Assembly: GCA_038522945.1 (NCBI GenBank)
Contig: JBCBJV010000016.1
Span: 18,795 to 82,794, forward strand
DNA: 64,000 nt
Direction: 5' to 3'
Origin: MED-G105 sp038522945
GTDB lineage: Bacteria > Pseudomonadota > Alphaproteobacteria > Caulobacterales > Parvularculaceae
The notes beneath the pieces were generated by a model, which was not told the DNA's origin, ran no database searches, and saw nothing but the letters and a program-made list of their open reading frames with translations. Position 1 is the first letter of the stretch. Each line of letters begins with the position of its first letter. Made by a program: the position numbers and the translations under genes. Of the stretch, positions 59,688 through 64,000 are shown piece by piece.

Positions 59688-60905
59688 TTACGTTGCACGC
59701 ATCAGCGTGAGGCAGTGCCGCTCAAAGACCGCCGCTGCCTTGGCGTGGGAAAAATGTTCCTCACACAGCGCGCGCGCTTGGCGAGAAAGTGTCGATCTCA
59801 GATCAGCTGAACCTAGCAGCCGGACGACTTCGTCGGCAAAATCGCCCGGGGCATCCGCGTGCAGATAATGCCTTCCCGCAACCACATCCAGGCCTTCAAC
59901 CCCAAGCCCGGTCGAGACCACCGGCACTCCCATGGCCATAGCCTCAAACGCTTTGATCCGTGTCCCGCCGCCAGCACGCAAAGGGATTACATACACGGTT
60001 CCACGGGCGTGATCGCGCACATCGTCTACAAAACCGGTGAATTCCCAAGGGACATCTTTTGCCGCACTGATTAAATGATCCGGTGGGTTTTTCCCGATAA
60101 TTCGGAACGTCGCATCGGGCACCTCCTTAGTAATCAGTGGCCAAACGTCTTTTAAAAACCACAAGAGCCCATCCTGATTGGCACGCCAGTCCAAGGACCC
60201 GGTAAAGACGATCTCAGGAGCAGCTGCTTCACCTGGGGCCTGCCAGGAAAAAAATTCCAGATCGACACCGGTCGGGATCGACAATGCCCGATCGATCCCG
60301 AAGTCCTTGCGGAACATTTCTGCGTCACGGTCTGAGACTGTGATGACCCCATCGACTTTGCGACACGCCGCGGTCTCAAACCATTCCATAGCCCGCGCTT
60401 CGCGTTGCCATATGGCACCCATGGCACCGGACGTCAGATCTGCATGACGTCGAAAAATCTCTGTTTCCACATTATGGGCAAAAAACGCGGATGGCGCGGT
60501 CCAAACCCCGGTCGCCATAGCTAGCGCATGGACATAGTCAAACAGGATGAAGTCTGGCTTGCGCCTTAGTCCAGCGTCGAACGCGTCACGGGCGGCAGCG
60601 CGGGCTTCGCTGCGAACTGCCACCGGAAGGGCGGTGAATAACGTCGCGAGGCGGGAGATTTGGCGAGAGAGCCCCTCGGGAGGGGGAGCGAAAAAGTACA
60701 CTTCATCGGCAAGCTGATCAATGTATGGTGCCCAGTCCAATTGTTGGGCTTCATCAGCTGGCATAACCAGATCGATGTGGAAAGCACCGCCCTTCATGTT
60801 TTTCAAAATATTCGCGGTACGGATCTTTCCGCCTGCATCCATTGGAAACAGGAACTGCGGCGACAGGAAAAGGAGCCGTGGCTTGCGCGCATGACTGGAC
60901 GTCAC
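59688..60905 (-). CDS. glycosyltransferase, GT4 type
   Basis: A 405-residue GT-B glycosyltransferase. The N-terminus RLLFLSPQFLFPMDAGGKIR and the donor-binding half EIVFTGSLDWRANQDGLLWF, PLRAGGGTRIKAFEAMAMG and PVVSTGLGVEGL fit GT4, close to the 'sugar transferase, PEP-CTERM/EpsH1-associated' type. It transfers a sugar from a nucleotide donor, likely onto an exopolysaccharide intermediate. It starts with GTG overlapping the algD stop by four bases, so both are translated together; AlgD may make its donor sugar. Confidence 0.9.
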   Translation of the reverse strand: MTSSHARKPRLLFLSPQFLFPMDAGGKIRTANILKNMKGGAFHIDLVMPADEAQQLDWAPYIDQLADEVYFFAPPPEGLSRQISRLATLFTALPVAVRSEARAAARDAFDAGLRRKPDFILFDYVHALAMATGVWTAPSAFFAHNVETEIFRRHADLTSGAMGAIWQREARAMEWFETAACRKVDGVITVSDRDAEMFRKDFGIDRALSIPTGVDLEFFSWQAPGEAAAPEIVFTGSLDWRANQDGLLWFLKDVWPLITKEVPDATFRIIGKNPPDHLISAAKDVPWEFTGFVDDVRDHARGTVYVIPLRAGGGTRIKAFEAMAMGVPVVSTGLGVEGLDVVAGRHYLHADAPGDFADEVVRLLGSADLRSTLSRQARALCEEHFSHAKAAAVFERHCLTLMRAT

Positions 60906-62215
60906 CAGCAGATCCCCTGATAAGCGCCGGCGATCGACTGAAACGTGTCCACCCCCGCCAGGTCGAGGATCGCCTTGCCCCGGGCACCAGCCTCGATCGC
61001 CACCCGCTCCGGCTCACCGCCATGACCAAAGATGATGATTTCGCTTTCGGCGACTGCACGGTCCGCATCGTTTTGAAGAAGCTCCACAAAGTGAGGGATT
61101 TCCCGCTCAATGAAAGCCTTGTTCTTCCCCATTAGGCGGCTTGCATCCACATGCGGGTCAACGATCCGAAGATCGAACCCCTTCCCGATCAAACGCTCAG
61201 CAAGCGCGACATAGGGCGACTCCCGCAAATCATCCGTCCCCGGCTTGAACGACAGGCCAAAAAGGGCGGCAGGCTTGCGCCCAAAACGCATGACTTTATC
61301 AACCGCCAAATTAATATGGTCCTGATTGGAAATTAGGCTTGCGCGCATGACCGGTGCCGCTGCGCCTGCCCTTTCGGCAAAATCAACGAGGGCGCGTAAA
61401 TCCTTTGGCAGACACGAACCCCCGAATGCATATCCCGGACGCAGGTAAGCCGGCGAGATATTTAACACCGTGTCTTTGACAAAAACCGACATGACTTCCC
61501 GGGCATCAATATCTCTTGCTGAGAGAATGCGGCCCGCCTCGTTGGCAAAGGCAACTTTCAATCCGTGCCAGGCGTTACAGAGGATCTTGATAGCTTCCGC
61601 AGCTTCCGGTGACGCTTCGATGACTTCGCTGCCAATTCCGGCATAAAGCCCAGCGACCGCATCAATGGCTGTTCTCGTCGTCGCGCCGATGACTGTGAAC
61701 GGTGGATTTCTAAAGTCAAAGACCGACTTGCCTTCCCGCAAAAACTCCGGGTTCACCGCAATATCAATACCTTGCCCAAGCTTTTTGCCCGAGGCTTCCT
61801 CAAGGATTGGCGCAAAGCGCTGCATTGTCGCGCCGGGGACAACAGTTGAGCGAATAACTACAGTGTGAGAGGCCTCTCGCTCACGACAAGCGGCCCCGAT
61901 CTGGCGGATCACCGTTTCAACAAAGTCGAAATTCGGCGCCCCATCGATACCTGTCGGGGTCCCCACTGAAACGAGGGAAAGATCCGCTCCCTGAACAGCT
62001 TCATTGGCATCGAGTGTTGCCCTTAGACGACCGGACTGAACGGCCGTTGCCATTAGCTCGGCAATCAACTCTTCGACAATTGGCGCCTCGCCGGCATTGA
62101 TCATATCTACTTTGGACGTAGCGATATCGACACCAACCACGTCGTGGCCAGCGTCCGCCAGACAGGCGCTGGATACTGCGCCTACATATCCAAGGCCAAA
62201 CACCGCAATCTTCAT
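60902..62215 (-). CDS. algD: GDP-mannose 6-dehydrogenase-like nucleotide-sugar dehydrogenase
   Basis: A 437-residue NAD-dependent four-electron dehydrogenase. The Rossmann start is MKIAVFGLGYVGAVSSACLA, the catalytic Cys268 is in FGGSCLPKDLRAL (same number as P. aeruginosa AlgD), and the C-terminal half has LFGLSFKPGTDDLRESPYV. GEAPIVE near the start and the final GICW agree with AlgD rather than UDP-glucose dehydrogenase. The product would be GDP-mannuronate. No alginate polymerase genes are here; only the overlapping glycosyltransferase follows. Confidence 0.9.
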   Translation of the reverse strand: MKIAVFGLGYVGAVSSACLADAGHDVVGVDIATSKVDMINAGEAPIVEELIAELMATAVQSGRLRATLDANEAVQGADLSLVSVGTPTGIDGAPNFDFVETVIRQIGAACREREASHTVVIRSTVVPGATMQRFAPILEEASGKKLGQGIDIAVNPEFLREGKSVFDFRNPPFTVIGATTRTAIDAVAGLYAGIGSEVIEASPEAAEAIKILCNAWHGLKVAFANEAGRILSARDIDAREVMSVFVKDTVLNISPAYLRPGYAFGGSCLPKDLRALVDFAERAGAAAPVMRASLISNQDHINLAVDKVMRFGRKPAALFGLSFKPGTDDLRESPYVALAERLIGKGFDLRIVDPHVDASRLMGKNKAFIEREIPHFVELLQNDADRAVAESEIIIFGHGGEPERVAIEAGARGKAILDLAGVDTFQSIAGAYQGICW

Positions 62216-62426
62216 TGGAGACCCTTTTTCCCGGCTTGAGGCACATCATTCATTATCCGGACCAACCGGTTTTGCACCAGCAAGATGACAATCTCAGCCA
62301 TCATAATCCAGACAGGCGAAAATTGACGCTGATCGGTTAAGAAGTTTCTTAAAGGCGATTGCCTGCGGCTGTCTTCTTCTCTTTTAATAGGGCCAGTTTC
62401 GGTGACCAAACAAAGGGAGTTGCGTG

Positions 62427-62783
62427 ATGGTGGTCTCGATGAAGAAATTAGCGGCGGTAGGCTGCGCGAGCTTGTGTGTATTTGCAGTTTCGATGACAGC
62501 GAAAGCCAACGCAGGGGTCACAGTCAATGCTGCTTCGAAAACTGAGATCAAGACGGAAAAAGGCGTTTCCGTTTACCGCGGCCCTGCGAAGCAAGAAGCT
62601 GATTTTGGCCTGGCTGGCGGCGAGGCAATGCAACCGTCAGCACGCCGCGTAAATGTAAATGTCCGCGTCAGATGTGTTGACCAACCCCGGCGGCTGGTGA
62701 CCCACGGGTTCGGCACCGGGTATCGTCCGATTTATCGGGCCCGCGGCTTCTTCCCGGTGAACCGCTTCACCAGTCAGCGATAG
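62427..62783 (+). CDS. small secreted hypothetical protein
   Basis: A 118-residue protein with a clear signal peptide (MKKLAAVGCASLCVFAVSMT, cleavage about ANA/GV). The mature 85 residues are basic, with VNVNVRVRCVDQPRRLVTHG and TGYRPIYRARGFFP. No family is recognised. GGGAG stands eight bases before the ATG at 62427. It is divergent from algD and converges on mdh. Confidence 0.65.
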   Translation: MVVSMKKLAAVGCASLCVFAVSMTAKANAGVTVNAASKTEIKTEKGVSVYRGPAKQEADFGLAGGEAMQPSARRVNVNVRVRCVDQPRRLVTHGFGTGYRPIYRARGFFPVNRFTSQR

Positions 62784-62810
62784 CAAGACAGACCAGCGGT
62801 GGCACAACAA

Positions 62811-62836
62811 AAAAGGCGGCCGCAATGGCCGCCTTT
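62811..62836 (-). terminator. terminator of mdh
   Basis: A stem GGCGGCC/GGCCGCC with a 5-base loop; on the minus strand it is followed by six T. It lies 23 bases past the mdh stop. The plus-strand side has only three T, so it acts mainly for mdh. Confidence 0.82.
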
Positions 62837-62858
62837 GGCTCGAAGATGCCAGATCACG

Positions 62859-63821
62859 TTAGCCGAGAGACGGCTCGAGCTTGATGCAAGCCTCGACAAG
62901 TTCTTCGACGGCACCGACAGAATGGTCGAACATTTTCTTTTCTTCGTCCGTAAAGGTCACTTCGACGATCTTCTCCGCGCCTTCAGATCCGATGACAATC
63001 GGGACACCAACATATCGGTCGTTGACACCGTACTGGCCATCCAGATAGGCCGCACACGGCACAACGACTTTCTTGTCGTTGAGAAAACTTTCCGCCATCT
63101 GGATCGCTGAAGCTGCTGGCGCATAATAGGCCGAACCCGTCTTGAGCAGAGCAACGATCTCACCGCCGCCTTTGCGCGTACGTTCAATAATCGAGTCGAG
63201 GCGGTCCTGCGTCGTCCAGCCCATCTTCACAAGGTCAGGGAGTGGAATACCGGCAACCGTTGAGTAGCGCTCAAGGGGGACCATGGTGTCGCCGTGCCCA
63301 CCGAGCACAAAGGCTGTCACACTTTCAACAGACACGTTGAACTCTTCAGCCAGGAAGTAGCGAAAACGGGCAGAGTCAAGGATCCCCGCCATGCCGACAA
63401 CCTTGTTCTTTGGCAGACCAGAAAATTTCTGCAGGGCCCAAACCATTGCATCCAGCGGATTAGTGATGCAGATCACGAACGCATTAGGCGCATACTGAGC
63501 AACACCTTCGCCAACCGCCTTCATGACCTTGAGGTTGATCCCAACAAGATCGTCGCGGCTCATGCCCGGCTTGCGCGGCACACCGGCGGTCACGATGCAG
63601 ACATCCGCGCCTTCGATATCTTTGTAATCCTGCGTGCCTTTTAGGGCGCTGTCATATCCATCGACAGGTGAGCTTTCCGCGATATCCAGCGCTTTGCCTT
63701 CAGGAATACCCTCGGCAATATCGAACAGGACAACATCGCCCAGCTCTTTCTGAGCGGCGATATGGGCAAGTGTGCCACCGATCATGCCGGACCCAATAAG
63801 GGCAATTTTGTTACGAGCCAT
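62859..63821 (-). CDS. mdh: malate dehydrogenase
   Basis: A 320-residue NAD-dependent malate dehydrogenase of the LDH-like type. Signatures: KIALIGSGMIGGTLAHIA (NAD fold), IVTAGVPRKPGMSRDDLVG (active-site loop with two Arg), CITNPLDAMVW, and LGGHGDTMVPLERYS with the catalytic His. It converts malate to oxaloacetate in the TCA cycle. GAGGAGA precedes its ATG. sucCD, commonly downstream in alphaproteobacteria, does not follow here. Confidence 0.97.
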   Translation of the reverse strand: MARNKIALIGSGMIGGTLAHIAAQKELGDVVLFDIAEGIPEGKALDIAESSPVDGYDSALKGTQDYKDIEGADVCIVTAGVPRKPGMSRDDLVGINLKVMKAVGEGVAQYAPNAFVICITNPLDAMVWALQKFSGLPKNKVVGMAGILDSARFRYFLAEEFNVSVESVTAFVLGGHGDTMVPLERYSTVAGIPLPDLVKMGWTTQDRLDSIIERTRKGGGEIVALLKTGSAYYAPAASAIQMAESFLNDKKVVVPCAAYLDGQYGVNDRYVGVPIVIGSEGAEKIVEVTFTDEEKKMFDHSVGAVEELVEACIKLEPSLG

Positions 63822-63932
63822 GATTTCCTGTTCTCCTCTATATGGCGGGAAAGAATGCGCCGCCTGAATGGCGGGCTGAAACTGACCTGTCCCTTAGCGG
63901 ATCACTTCAGTGAATTGAAGGCGCGAAGGCTG

Positions 63933-64000
63933 TCATTTCCGCACGGCGGCCAATCCAGCTGCCGCGGTCAGAAGAACCCCTCCGGTGATCCGGTGCCGCC
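63933..64000 (-). CDS. 3' end of a gene, possibly a LysE-type exporter
   Basis: The minus strand shows an open frame entering from the window edge and ending with TGA at 63935-63933. Its 21 last residues read RITGGVLLTAAAGLAAVR followed by Lys. The R-I-T-G-G-hydrophobic ending is common in LysE/RhtB transporters. Too short to be sure. Confidence 0.35.
   Translation of the reverse strand, partial: RHRITGGVLLTAAAGLAAVRK

Overview
The window reads as chromosomal DNA of a moderately G+C-rich alphaproteobacterium. The evidence is a long-form dCTP deaminase, a DUF3297 protein, a YiaAB/PspA pair, a TAT-exported DUF1501 protein paired with DUF1800, and the sdhCDA(B), zapE, mdh, rimM-trmD-rplS, rpmI-rplT and pheST housekeeping genes. 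The many secreted peptidases and lipoproteins, together with a cyanophycin locus, would fit Hyphomonadales or Parvularculales, but that placement is only a guess from gene content. No phage, transposase, CRISPR array or rRNA was seen. Coding density is high and nearly all genes look intact.

Layout. 0-8 kb: DUF2809 protein, DsbA-like isomerase, TrkH, ApaG, dCTP deaminase, a possible TIMP/NTR-fold secreted protein, a radical SAM/DUF938 methyltransferase pair, and a SYLF protein. 8-19.3 kb: tandem PilZ protein, tRNA-Gly(CCC), a doubly broken SnoaL-like gene, an aspartoacylase-family gene divergent from cyanophycin synthetase plus a two-domain cyanophycinase, an SBP56-like lipoprotein, an unknown gene and tRNA-Thr(CGT). 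19.5-23 kb: 12-base tandem repeat, then DUF1800-DUF1501. 23-29.9 kb: pheST and rpmI-rplT, separated by an oppositely oriented S46 dipeptidyl peptidase; a stand-alone Ada zinc domain follows.

30-40 kb is the most accessory-looking part: an AT-rich patch, a TetR gene divergent from pspA-yiaAB with three identical palindromes between them, DUF3297, a double-motif aspartic protease lipoprotein, an internally duplicated unknown protein, a FlgO/TPR protein, a GXWXG/DUF4334 protein with an extra C-terminal domain, a PlsC-like acyltransferase and YbjN. 40-46 kb: the succinate dehydrogenase genes, with sdhB parted from sdhCDA by an aldose epimerase, a dienoyl-CoA isomerase-like gene and a small membrane protein. 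46.5-48.5 kb: a compact arsenic operon (arsR-arsI-arsC-aqpS). 48.5-54 kb: zapE, a desaturase, and a Bcr/CflA-type exporter overlapping rimM-trmD-rplS. 54-64 kb: a Cys-rich unknown, a possible attenuator or sRNA, a small HTH-like protein, an SPFH-like membrane protein, PhoD-like phosphatase, M28 peptidase, a glycosyltransferase/AlgD pair, and mdh.

The strongest candidates for something little described are the fused two-domain cyanophycinase, whose second half has lost the catalytic His, next to cphA; the TetR/three-operator/PspA-YiaAB membrane-stress unit; the interrupted sdh operon with a hairpin covering an internal Shine-Dalgarno; and the 55-kb leader with mutually exclusive hairpins. Promoter, operator and hairpin calls were made by eye and no database search was possible.
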